The position numbers and the translations under genes were made by a program. The notes beneath the pieces were generated by a model that saw only the letters and a program-made list of their open reading frames with translations, did not search any database and had not been told where the DNA came from. From Chalciporus piperatus (taxonomy: Eukaryota > Basidiomycota > Agaricomycetes > Boletales > Boletaceae): 64,000 bases of DNA. Shown here in pieces: positions 1 through 10,559 of the stretch. The DNA lies in the NCBI GenBank assembly GCA_038093975.1, contig JBBPTG010000032.1, forward strand, positions 62,001-126,000. Reading direction: 5' to 3'. Within the stretch, counting starts at the first letter, position 1; every line of letters begins with the position of its first letter.

Positions 1-1767
1 GAAGACCGCGCGTAGCGAACTCCTCGACGTCGGCTTCCAGTTTGTTCTCGATCTCGTCGGTCTTGTTGCGCGTGCAGAGCTCGATGATGATACCAGTCAT
101 ACCCTTCGTGACACGCTTGAGTTTGCCAGATGACTCTTCGCGATAGGTAATCTCCGTACGCTTGTCGACGGGGTTGAAAGGCTTGAAATCCAAAAGCTTG
201 ATGCCAGCACGGGCACGAGAGACGTCCCCAAGAGCAAAGACGACGGAAGCATCGATAGCATCCTGGTTCTCGGTACGAGATGCGTATGCAGCGAGGAGCA
301 TGACATCATCAGCGGAGAAAGGACCGTAGGTACGAATCGTGGCCTTGTCGATGGTGAGCTTGTTGGTAGTAAGGGTGCCGGTCTTGTCAGAGCAGAGGAT
401 GGTGACACCGGCAAGCTCTTCGATAGCAGTGATACGTGTAACGATGGCCTTGTGCTTGGCTAGCTGCTGAGCACCGACTGCAAGGGTAACCGACAAGACA
501 GTGGGCATGGCAATGGGAATACCACCGATCAAGAGGACGAGGATGTTGTTAAGACCGCGACGGTAGTTATATCTGAAACCAGCGTAGAGAACGAGAATTT
601 CGGCGAGAACAAAGCTACCGATGGAAACCACTGGCAAGCAGAAGGAACAGATCTGAGCGAGAATCTTCTGCAAGTGACCGGTGGTATCGTCGTCTTGACC
701 AACGAGGGAAGCCGCACGACCGAAGAAAGTGTTGGCACCGGTAGAGATGACAACACCCTCAGCTTCACCCTGTTTGCAAGTCGAACCACTGGATATCCGT
801 TATGAGTAACCTTTTGGCAAGAAACAACGAACGGCAACTCACGAGAAACACTGGTCGCCGACCTTCTTGCTCTGGGGGAGCGATTCTCCGGTGAGAGCGG
901 CTTGGTCAATAGAGACATTGATAGCCTCAGTGAGACGACAGTCGGCAGGAACGATATCACCAATCTTGAAGGAGATCATATCACCAGGGACGAGGTCGGC
1001 GGATTCAATTTCAGACCAGGTGCCACTGCGCTTGACCTTGGCCTTGGGAGCAAGAGAGTCCATGAGAGCCTTGACGGCGTTACCGGTGTTACACTCTTCG
1101 TAGAAACCGATGGTGGAGTTGATGAAGAGCAGGAGTACGATACCGACGAAATCCTGCCAGTCTGGGGGTTGGTGGTTGCCGTTCGACAAGACGATGGCAA
1201 CAAGGGCAGCACCCTCCATGACCCAGGACAAAGGATTCCACATGAAACTCAGGAACTAAGCGGCAATGTGTTAGATAAATCATCGCGTCTACGGAGTATG
1301 GTAACTCACTTGCAAGAATGCGTTCTGTTCTTCCTGCTCGAGTCTGTTGGGGCCGAACAACTCAATGCGGTGTTGACATGTGCTTCCTCTGGCGACAAAC
1401 CATTCTCGTCGCACTGGAGCAGCTTAAAGACATCTTCAATCATGATCATCTGTAGGTCAACCTTCTCCTTATCATACAAGTCTTCGGCCTTGAGCTCAAT
1501 CTTTCGTACGCATGAATATTAGTGGACACCCAAAGTGATTCGAAACGCGACAAACCAGAGACATGTCCACGTTTGCATCTGATGCGGATGGTCATGATTC
1601 AACGAAAAAAAAAACTCGGAAATGGGCACAAACGTACGGGTTGGCTTGTCGGTATCATGCTCGAATTCCTTGTAAACTCTCTTGCGCTTTTCCTCAGGAG
1701 GCGAATCAGCGACGGGGGAGTCTTCGCCCTGTGGGCCAGGCTCCTTTTCCACGTTTGGTTCCGACAT
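1..1767 (-). CDS. Plasma-membrane H+-ATPase, plant-type P3A, 5' part (runs off window)
   Basis: P-type ATPase that exports protons across the plasma membrane at the cost of ATP. Read on the minus strand from an ATG at 1767 (acidic, Pro/Glu-rich N-terminus), with introns near 1501-1637, 1256-1309 and 789-842. Exon 3 (1-788) is open to the window edge. Visible landmarks are the actuator-domain motif LTGES, the M4 segment [16 protein letters not shown] and the phosphorylation site [12 protein letters not shown] near 380-400. The M4 sequence resembles the plant AHA type rather than the yeast Pma1 type (family knowledge); basidiomycetes can carry both. The catalytic C-terminal half lies outside the window. 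Oddity: in exon 1310-1500 the expected reading (an [20 protein letters not shown] stretch) is in another frame from the preceding one, so one base seems to be missing around 1371-1391. Confidence 0.9.
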
Positions 1768-1908
1768 GGTTGGGGCGGGGAGGGGGGAGAAAGGGGGGAC
1801 GGAGAGCCCTACAGAAAGCCTCTATAGACGATGGCCTTTTTTGATGGGGAGACTCGGAGACAAGAAGAAGGTGGGTGAAGGAGTGGGAGTGCAAAGCGCG
1901 TCGCTGAC

Positions 1909-1923
1909 GGACTTTATATTTGC
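1909..1923 (-). promoter_or_regulatory. TATA-like box upstream of the H+-ATPase
   Basis: Read on the minus strand, the sequence contains TATAAA about 145 bp upstream of the ATG at 1767, on the correct strand for the H+-ATPase gene. Position and motif fit a core promoter, but no transcription start can be seen, so this is an inference. Confidence 0.35.
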
Positions 1924-2167
1924 GAGCTCAAATTCAACGGATGAAACCTCCCAAACAGCGACAAACAATTAGCCGTATCCCGCTTATCACGCTTGGTCGG
2001 AATCGCAACGGAACCCCAGCAACCCCGGCAACGGTCTGCCGAGCTCGCTCCTGCGTTCTAACACCATACAATCCATCTGCTCTATTGTGCAGGACCACCA
2101 CGCAGAGGGTCTGAGTGAATCCGCGACCAAAATAGTAGTCTCGACGGACGAATTACAACGGAACAAA

Positions 2168-2407
2168 ATGCCCGATTTCGAATCCATATCTTTGTCCACG
2201 AGTTCTGTCTCAGATGTGGTTCTCATCGTCGGCCGCCAGCTGGCTCTACATGTGGCTGGCGTATGTACCTCGTTTCTAACCCTCGGCCGCGACTATAGCC
2301 CCCAGAGATGAAACTGAACCCAGTAGCCTTATGCAAAGTTCCATTCGAGAATCCCCCTGGATAATTCTAGATCTCGTCAAACCCATCAATGTATTGCACC
2401 GTGTGTA
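2168..2407 (+). CDS. Small hypothetical ORF, two exons (weak)
   Basis: An ATG at 2168 opens a reading frame beginning MPDFESISLSTSS. With a plausible intron (GTATGT donor near 2261, acceptor TATAG near 2298) it continues to a TAA near 2405, giving roughly 65 residues. The segment is Ser- and hydrophobic-rich with no family I recognise. It lies divergent from the H+-ATPase. It could equally be chance; the only support is the good splice signals and a continuous frame. Confidence 0.2.
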
Positions 2408-2409
2408 AT

Positions 2410-4182
2410 CTGCGGAATCTGTCGCAGCAACGCCCAAGTCGTATGCTCCAAGCTTCACGTAGTAGGTTAAGCATCATCACCTTCCGACCAATCGCACACC
2501 ACCAATGCTGCTCGGCCCGAGCCCCTTTAAGTGCCGAATTTCCTCGAGTCTTTTTCGCTGTACGGTCGTGAAAGCTTTAAACATGCACTGTCATCTTTTT
2601 CGAGATATCCGCAAACCATTTCCCACTCGACGCCATTTTGTTTGCCACCCGTGCCATTGGTAATTGCATCTGCATATGCTTCGAGCTCGATACCCTAGAC
2701 ACGATGATCATCAAGTTGTAACCCTGTTCAACATCATCCATCATTCAAAAAATGGTTATCTTCCTACTATACTAGTCACTAAACTCATTTCACCAGGTGC
2801 GAACAGTCACTGACGGTCCGGGAAACCAAAGTATCTATTATTAGCCCTCTTATCCTGTCGGCTGCGCGAACCCCTCACATCAATACCATGAACTGTCAAA
2901 TGATATGCGTATCCACTGAATCTGCATATCATCTTTGTCAGTGCCTACCTGGTCTACTCAGGCTGAACCTGATCAAAACACCAGGTAATACCTAGGAACC
3001 GTAAACTGCATACAAACCCGTCTGGCTGAGTGTGAACTCGAGCGAGGCACCGGCGGACGTCTCGATGATGCGCCTGTCATTAGCGTAACTGCATATTATC
3101 CACGTCCGGGTGCGCATTCCTAATGTCCTCCTTGATGCGGATGATGATTGCTGATCGGCGACCGGGCTGACCGAGCTGTTGTTCCACCTTCGGCCGATTG
3201 CGACCCAAAGTTTGTACAGGTTTGGCGCCGTAGGTGGTAGTTGGCCTGCGTCCATTGCGTCATAGTGCCTTGATAACTCCGTTATGGACACCCCGTGTGC
3301 GCCTTGCATCAGTGAGAGATCCGACCGTTGTTTCGCCGTATCATAAATGTCTCAGCTCGGTCATTTTGAGGGAGATTTTACATGAATAGGTAGAAATTAT
3401 CAGATACTTACACGCCACAACTCCAAGTTTGTGTACGGCTTCCACCTTGACTTTGGATTCGTATACGATATTTGGCAAGCGAGTGGTTTAGCTACTGGGC
3501 GTTTGGCAGTACGCCGGCGACGAGATCGCGGTAGCAGGCTGGGTGGGATAGCTCGAGTCAATCTGCCATTGGTTGATGTTCAAACTCAGAGGCAATGTGC
3601 ACGTGGGCGTCAAGTCCTACTAAAAACTCCCCTCGATGCTCATTCGGCAAGGCAATACAAGAATTGATCCTGTTACCCATTGGCGAACTCTGCTGACGAG
3701 ACTTGTGCGATCCCTCGGAAGAATAACAGCAGACGGACGAGATCCAGAGGTCATGCTCGCGGCTGTGAGATTTCTTCGGCCAGCGCTGCCACAGGCCACA
3801 TTGCTCGAAGTGCCTTATGTTCATAAGCTAAGTTATTATTAGGCTGATCTCGAAGGACTCGGAAGGAGACTGTGAAGGTTATGGCCCTTCTGGGGTCCAG
3901 ACCTGTGGGTGTTCGCCATTCCGATTGATTCAATCGTCCCGAGACTACCCATCGTGCATCCATGGTGAAAGGGAGGATCAAACCGTATCACAGTCATGAC
4001 TAACTTGTACCTACCTAACGGTCCTAACCCGGCAGCCCGATGTACACTTGGTGTCACTACACCTGCAATACACGAGTCCTCGAACCCCAACTCCCCTTGC
4101 CCCACTCCACATGACGCCAACTTGAAGGCTCTGACAACCTCTGACAACCTTTAACTAGTCCCATCCCGCCTATCCACTCGAC
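2410..4182. other. Intergenic stretch without a recognisable gene
   Basis: Only short unrelated ORFs on both strands, no recognised protein motif, no tRNA-like A/B boxes and no clear repeats within it. It separates the H+-ATPase from the decayed deaminase locus. Confidence 0.5.
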
Positions 4183-4620
4183 ACCCCTACGGAACTCCAC
4201 TCCCGCTTTCCGACGTGATTAACTTCCTGGCCGTGCTACTACTACTAGCCACCCTCTCCACATCTAGATTGTCTGGACAGAGTCTCAGGCATTCATATGT
4301 GGCCAGCTTTTCTCTTATCGCGGGCGACGTTTCTATCTGCGACGACTGTTTGGGTGGAGCTTTGTCATTAATTATCGTTAACGTCGGTTGGAGTTTCATC
4401 TGGGATGGTCGTCGTTTTCGTGCGGGTTGGTTCTGCGCATCCTTTGCCGTGGTCTTCGAGGTCGGCATTGAGCCTGCAAGATATAAAGTGATCGAACCTA
4501 CGACGAGTAAGTACATACGTCGCACTGGCATTGCATATTCAAAGCTCATTGCCAGACTCCTCAGCGTTTGCCACCCCTCCATTCGGTATGTGAAAATCAC
4601 CCATCATACTTCCAAAAACA
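4183..4620 (-). repeat. Decayed paralogue of the deaminase 3' flank (empty retrotransposon site)
   Basis: Read on the minus strand, this stretch aligns with the sequence downstream of the intact deaminase. It matches 14911-15050 first and then, skipping 15051-20861, continues into 20862-21180. Shared blocks include the segment starting CCGACCTCGAAGACCACG and the block with CGACGTTAACG followed by GCTCCACCCAA. It therefore preserves the pre-insertion arrangement of the site occupied by the retrotransposon elsewhere in this window. A block of about 60 bp (4275-4340) lies in opposite orientation relative to the paralogue at 21046-21103, while both flanks stay collinear. Confidence 0.75.
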
Positions 4621-4639
4621 CTACTCATTCTGTACAGTG

Positions 4640-5300
4640 GCCTGGTCTAGATCCTCCACTGCTGTCAGACTCGGTGATACAACGCAATTGCTGATTCAGC
4701 CGGTTCTCCATGACCCCCGACCACTGCAGCATCTTCTTCGGAATCCAGTACCTTCCACGCGTGGGGATACTTTTCCGGTCGCGCAGGGAAGTATCCGCAC
4801 ACCTGGAGAGCCCTCGGAACCATCACATCGCTCTCCAGCGCTTCGATGTATATTTGGCAACTAGCGCAGGGTCTCTTGCTGACCCCGCGGCATTGTCGAG
4901 CGTCGTGATCCCCCTCGTCTCCAAATAGTGAATCAGCTGCAACTCACAGTGCGGTCTCGGTCTCGTCTCCTGCCAGTGGGATTTAATCCACGCGCTTGCG
5001 AGGTGGGAGCTAACCTCGTCGTTGTCCAGCAGACCAATCCGGCAATCCACAGCTTCACATAACTCCTTGATGCATGTGATGGTATCCGTCCTCCACTTCA
5101 CCTTTTCGCCATACCCCTCAAATGGCAAATCTCATCAATTTTGTAGAAACAGTTGGCAAACCTCTTCCAGCTTTCGGAAAGCCGTTTCCGAAAACTGGAC
5201 GAGGTGTGCCAATCTGTCCATTTGAGGATGCGACCAAGCCAGTTGTCGGCCAAAGGTTGACTAGGCCCCTCCCACTTCTGTAAGAAACCCTACAGCGCAT
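4640..5300 (-). pseudogene. Decayed copy of the OTT_1508-like deaminase
   Basis: Minus-strand translation matches the C-terminal half of the intact deaminase at 13344-14910. It keeps a KWEGPSQ / LKWTDWH segment (5180-5300), the stretch with IGLLDN (around 5020-5040), the catalytic HCELQLIHYLETRG (4925-4965) and, in another frame, RPCASC (around 4880). At least one frameshift separates the HCE block from the PCxxC block, the N-terminal half is absent and the middle is collapsed, so this is a pseudogene. It abuts a PIP5K fragment in the opposite orientation. The 3' flank is also conserved with the intact locus, so a locus-sized block was duplicated, not just a coding exon. Confidence 0.8.
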
Positions 5301-5339
5301 CTGATGCCTTCTTGTTGTTCAGTATCATCTTCGTGACGT

Positions 5340-6191
5340 CATTCAACCTGCATCGGATCCTTCCACAAGGATGTCCACGAGACGTACAATCTCAAGGGTA
5401 GTACTGTTGGTAGAGAGTATCCGGAAGAGAAGGCGAAGAAGAACCCTCGCGCGGTGTTGAAGCCTGAAGGACTGACCGAAAAGACTTTGACAGTTTGCTC
5501 GTTGGCATACATCATGTCCAGCGTGGAAACAGGGAGAACGTCCGGAGCAATACGCATACCATCTTCGAGGACTCCGCGTCGTGACGTATTTGCTCTGTCA
5601 ACAACGCTCGCTTCTCAGGTCCAAGCCTCCAGCATCTTTCCACGATTAATCCAGTTGAGGTAGGCTTCATGGGTTTGGGTTTTGGGTCGCCGTGTTGACG
5701 ATCCCTCTCTAGCCATCCGTGCCCGCTATTCGTCGCAAGAACACCCAACACAAGGGCGCGAGATCTCCCGAAGCTCTTGCCATGAAGCGCGCTATGCGTG
5801 AATCCGATCCTCAACGCCTCGGCTCGGCTGGCCTCGACTTGCCTGAAGAAGACACGGGCGACCGTCAACAATACATCTTTTACCAAGACGAGGGTGGTCT
5901 ACAGGCGATTGATGAGGCCAACGACGTGATGGACACGCTTTACTACCTCGGCATCATCGACATCCTGACGTCATACTCGGCCGTCAAGCGATTGGAGCAC
6001 TTTTGGAAAGGGCTGAAAGCTGATCGGGTGAGTGACCTTCGTCGGTCCCGCAAAGTATCACGATTGACATGGGTATATTTTAGCATAAAATTAGCCCAGT
6101 ACAACCCAACGAGTACGCTGACCGCTTCTCCGCCTTCATGAAAGCCATCATGCGGGGCGGAGGTGGTGGTGGGCGTTTCAAGGCGGAATGA
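5340..6191 (+). pseudogene. PI4P 5-kinase (MSS4-like) C-terminal fragment, internally inverted
   Basis: Fragment of phosphatidylinositol-4-phosphate 5-kinase, which makes PI(4,5)P2 at the plasma membrane. Plus strand: YNLKGSTVGREYPEEKAKKN at about 5380-5445, then, from about 5714, the C-terminal portion with QQYIFYQDEGGLQAIDEAND, YYLGIIDILTSY and the KRLEHFWKGLKADR stretch. A regular intron (6028-6082) joins a last exon ending in a Gly-rich tail at 6191. Between these parts (about 5465-5660) the expected kinase segment is found on the opposite strand (LNWINR, then GPEKRALLTEQIRHDAE in a shifted frame), so an internal piece is inverted. The N-terminal kinase lobe and the NIMDYSLL region are missing. 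Non-functional as a kinase; a second, more decayed copy lies at 9605-10460. Confidence 0.8.
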
Positions 6192-6647
6192 ACGTGCACG
6201 ATTTGTTTCCCTTTTCGTTGTTCTCTCTCCATTGAAACTTTTTGTCGAGGGTTTCCTATCGTGCATGTCTCATCACCCTCATCCCTGTCGTTTCTCCTCT
6301 CCCTCTCACTCTGGTGCTTCATATTGGAAAACCTATTCTCTCATTTCTTATTCAGTGGACAAGGTAGCAACTGTATTCTTGTTCGCAAAGCAAGTATACC
6401 ACGCTTCTAATCTAATGCTCGGTTTTTCTTTGTCGTTCTTGGTCCTCCTTTGTGTTGACGATCATCATCACCCGCACACTCCTTTCTGTCTGTCATATTT
6501 TTTCGTCTCGTACTATCCGATGTTAACAGTAATTTCTGTAGTCTACCGCACGCATTAGATCATAAGCTAAGCATACATGATCGTGATACATGTGCTGCTA
6601 CGTCCCAGAATTCGGGGAACTGAAATCTCGTCAAGCCATGCTTTCTG
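6192..6647. other. 3' flank of the PIP5K fragment, no gene
   Basis: Pyrimidine-rich sequence following the PIP5K stop codon, resembling an old 3' UTR. Its distal end (around 6580-6620) resembles the end of the second PIP5K copy near 10440-10470. It lies between convergent PIP5K and P450 ends. No coding potential recognised. Confidence 0.45.
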
Positions 6648-8948
6648 TCAGACCCGCCGAGATAGCTTCACGCGTGCATTGACGGGTGTTAGGGTGATAC
6701 CAGTTTTCCATTTGAGCAGCGTCTTCTTCTGTTCCTCACGAGACAGTGATGCGAGGTCATCAGGCACCAGGACCCGGTAGCGACGTACAACGCTCGCCAA
6801 AATACACACGCTTTCTGCCAGTGCGAATCGTTGACCGATGCACGATCTCGAGCCGGCTGAGAAAGGCAGATCTGAAACATGACATGTCCATCAATCTCAA
6901 AGACGCGTACGTAAGGGATCTGAAGTTTGCTCTTACACGCATTTCTGGGCCATTGGTATGACTTGGTGTCGATGAATCGTTCAGGCTTGAAGTTTTCGAC
7001 GTCTTCTCCCCAATACAACGCTGGGGTGGGATGAGCATGAGCATCGTTTCGCGAGAAAAGGAGGGGACTCACGGTTTGTATGCAATGCCCAGACGTCCAT
7101 GCAGACAACGCTCCCTGCTGGGATAGGGAGCATAAACTTTTCCCCTTTGAGGGCGGGACTCTGGGTGGACCCAGGAACGAAGTAGGCACCAGGTAGAACT
7201 GTGTCTTTACAAACATCCCTTGCTACACGAGACGCGGCAGGGAATAGACGAAGGGTTTCGCGGAAGAATGCCGTGGTATATTCCTGTGCGGGAACATCAG
7301 TATGTGTTATTTATCAGGCAAACTCGAGAGAATCTGACAAGCTTGTCCAAGTATTCGCTGGGGTTCTAGGTGATTGTTCTAGTTCAGTGGAAGATATTGG
7401 TACGAACGAGCGAAACGAGCTGACCGTTGCGAGCTGTGCGTCGGATATATCTTCAGGCCATATGTTCATGATTTCCTCGAAGACTTTTTGTTGACATTCC
7501 GGGTAAACGGCCATCAACGCAAATGCGAAGCAGAGGGTGTGAGCAGAGGTTTCTTCGCATGGACATCAGCCCATTTGTTGTCGTGTGCAGAAAGTGAGTG
7601 TACGAACCATGTCCGGCGAGGAGGAACAGCTGAAAAGAAGGATGGGTTAATCCAGGCCAGGATGGATACGCGATGTACTTACAAATATGTTGGAGAGGAC
7701 TTCTCCTTCAGTCAGCTTCTTGGAGTCACCATCCTGATTCATGTTCGCCTCGACCAGGTTTCGCAACAGTGCGGCACTGGAAACCTTAGAGTGCTTTGAA
7801 GAAACAATATCTGCACGAGCAGAAGCAATGAGATCGAGCATGTGAGTATATAGATCTTGGAACGCAAGTCGGGTTAAGAGAGCCCGGGAGGACAGGAAAG
7901 GGACTTTGAGGACCGAGGAGAGTCGATAGAACCATTCAGGGAACAGGGCTTTGGAGATGATGTTGTTGACAGAGTCAATGACAGCAGATTGGAATGGAAG
8001 CTTGCAACCGGGAGGAAGCTCCGTTGATGATTCACCGGTCCATGGAAGCTTCTTTCCGAAGCCAGCACTAGCGATGACAAGAAGTGTCGCCTGAAGCGAT
8101 GTCAAACGCGTTTATCGGACAGGAAGTGTTCATCGTACCTGAGTCATAGGTTGAAGCATATCCACACTGATGTCCGAGCCGCTGTTGGTGCCTTCGAGCT
8201 CCTGGAACCATTCGTTGACCACACGCAGGGTTTCTGCCCAGACCATCGCAATGTTTGCCTTTCGAACAAGTCTTAGTTAGACAGGTATGCGCAGACTATA
8301 GCGGGTAAGCGTATGATGGCGTACCTCATTGAAAGCAGACATAGCGACCGAACGATGTCGCTTCCAGTCCGACCCTTCTACAGTGGCCACGTTTCCGCCG
8401 TGAAAGTTGCATATTTCATACTGGAAGTCGGAAGAGCTAGGTGACGGGCCAAAGACAAGAATTCAAACGACTGACCGCCCCGATGTCCTTTTGAAACGTA
8501 TGCCGGTCCCCCGCGATAATTTTCACGGCGTCGGCGTCTGCAACCCAGAAATACTGCTGGGCCGTGAAAAACTTAATGGCCACGAAGAGGGTGCTCCCAA
8601 ACTCGTTGTACACTATAGGCGGCTCTGTTTGCGACGAATCCCACAGAGATAAGGAAAGCTTACAGGTCATCTTCCCTTCATAGTGGGCGACGCTTCCTGG
8701 TCGAGGGAAGGTATTGCCTAACAACAGAGCAATTGCGTGGAGTGGATCAATCCATTGCACTTTGCCCCCCGGATAATTCCTGCGAGGATGATCAGCACGT
8801 TGCATAGCTATCGGGAACGCTATCTGGAACAAGAAATCGACACGAACTTTACTCTTAAGAAGGCTGCCCGGAGGGAAACGACCTTGGTCAAGGCCAACTG
8901 GAGCACCACCAAGGCAACACCGGACAACGCCCAGCGATATACCGACAT
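6648..8948 (-). CDS. Cytochrome P450 monooxygenase, copy 1
   Basis: Heme-thiolate monooxygenase anchored in the ER membrane; substrate unknown. Minus-strand gene with about ten exons from an ATG near 8948 (hydrophobic N-terminal anchor with WALSGVALVVLQLAL) to the TGA at 6648. Spliced landmarks are the I-helix motif AGHETSAHTL (the Glu codon is split by an intron near 7570-7630), the K-helix FRETLRLFP (ExxR), PERFIDTKSYQWP, and the heme loop FSAGSRSCIGQRF. Most introns have GT-AG ends and preserve frame. The join between exon 1 and the YPGGKVQWIDPLHAIALLLG exon (8800-8850) needs a very short intron or is damaged. It is flanked on both sides by decayed PIP5K fragments. An inverted paralogue lies at 61392-63704. 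It belongs to a basidiomycete-expanded P450 group; I cannot name the CYP family. Confidence 0.85.
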
Positions 8949-9600
8949 TAATCGAGGAGATCAGTGGGAAGGGAGTGAGACTGAATTACCTCCAGGTCCT
9001 GTTAGTTTACATATGTACAGCTGGAACGCCTGCCGTTAGAGCCGAGGCCCCATCTGAGACAACAGCCGTCCGAGCATCTGAGAGAGCGGCTCCCCCTGAA
9101 TGTTTTGGAAGCCTACACCAGGGCTTAAGGAGGACTCTGATTGGACCGGGGCCCCTACGGCACTTTCCCATTATATCCTGCTCGATGGGCACTGGGCAGT
9201 GAATAATTTAAAGCCCAGAGGAATGTGGACCTGTCAAGTCAGCCTCCAGTTCGGATATGTCATAGTTACAGGGACAACCTTACGGAACACTCCCACCAGT
9301 GTGCACTGAAAAGGTAGGTTCGTATCATGGTCTGCAATGAGTAAGCTTGAAATGGTTCGGGTTGTTTGAAGATGTTGATGACGTGCTGATTTAGACAGGA
9401 CATTCTGGAACAGGACAGAACGCTTTCAAAACCAGTTCTTGATCGGAGACGCCTCCCAAAAGCTCTATCGGTCTAATAAAATAGCGCTGGTAAGCTGTGA
9501 TAAACGACAGGTTCAACTTGAAGTTGGTCTCCACACAAGTTACGAGCATTCCGCATGTGATCACGATTTCTGCACAAGCTGTAACGATATGCAGGAGACC
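8949..9600. other. Upstream region of P450 copy 1, no gene
   Basis: The first part shares sequence with the region just upstream of P450 copy 2 (61290-61390), marking the 5' limit of the duplication. The remainder shows only short ORFs with no recognised motif. Confidence 0.45.
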
Positions 9601-9604
9601 TAGT

Positions 9605-10460
9605 TCTCAAGGGAGCACTGTGGGTAGAGAGAAGAAGAGAAGGCGAAGTTGAAGAACCCTCACGCGTTGATCGACTCCCCATCAACTGGATCAACTCGGA
9701 GAAAACTGTAATCCATCACGTTTCCAGCATCTTTCTCATGTCCAGCGATGATACCCCGGGCCGGAGAAACATGCTCAAAGAAAGTCTTTTTGAAATTTGG
9801 TGTGTTTTCGGGCTTGTCGTCGTCTTGATCAATCCCTCGTCGGCCATCCGTGCCTGCGATTCGTCCCAGGCGCGAGATCCCTGGACCCCTGAAGCCATTC
9901 CATGAAGCGCTATGCAACCGACGATGCCAAGGATACACACACTTCACTTCACCTCCATCGACGTCCTCGTGCCATACCCAAGCAATTAGAGCACTTACGG
10001 AAAGGGCCAGGGACTGAAAGCTGATCGAATAAGTACTAAGTGCACATCCTTTATTCCCTCAAGTGTCACGATTGACCATGACATGAGTACACACATATGT
10101 CCTAAGCATGAAATTAGCCCAACCATAATACGGATGCCGTGGGCCGGTTATGGAAGAATCCACTTGTCTTTCTCTCAGGGCTATTCGAGCCTGCAGTGTA
10201 AATATGTTTAGTCTCCTGAATCCAGACTTTCAATGTGCAGAAGACAGCTGTTCTGCTCTAAGGCAGCAATTGTTCCGTTAGCGATCATCCCACACCACTC
10301 TCCTTTCCCGTGTCATACAGCAGACTGCGCACTGCCATACGACCTTTTCCCTTGTCAACTTAGTATTTCCATCTCATATTATCCCACCCTGATGTTTCAA
10401 ATTTCTGCTATTTTTTCTTTCCTTATGTAGTGTACAGAATACACGTGCTGCTACATGGAA
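9605..10460 (+). pseudogene. Second, heavily decayed PIP5K C-terminal fragment
   Basis: Plus strand retains GSTVGRE-like coding at about 9620-9645, a KNPHAL remnant around 9650 and a LEHLRKG remnant of the LEHFWKGLKADR block around 9985-10030, separated by stops and indels. Part of it (9665-9730) reads better on the minus strand as NVMDYSF, matching the NIMDYSLL kinase motif, so this copy also seems to contain a strand switch. The tail resembles the 3' flank of the first copy. Together the two PIP5K fragments bracket the P450 gene, as expected if the P450 was inserted into, or duplicated with, a PIP5K-bearing segment. Confidence 0.6.
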
Positions 10461-10559
10461 TTCAAAAAAACAATCGCAAGCGAACGGAGGGAATAACTGA
10501 CAGGTGGTGTTGGTACAACCCACGTCTACGATAGACGAGTCCAGTGCCTCTGGACCATT

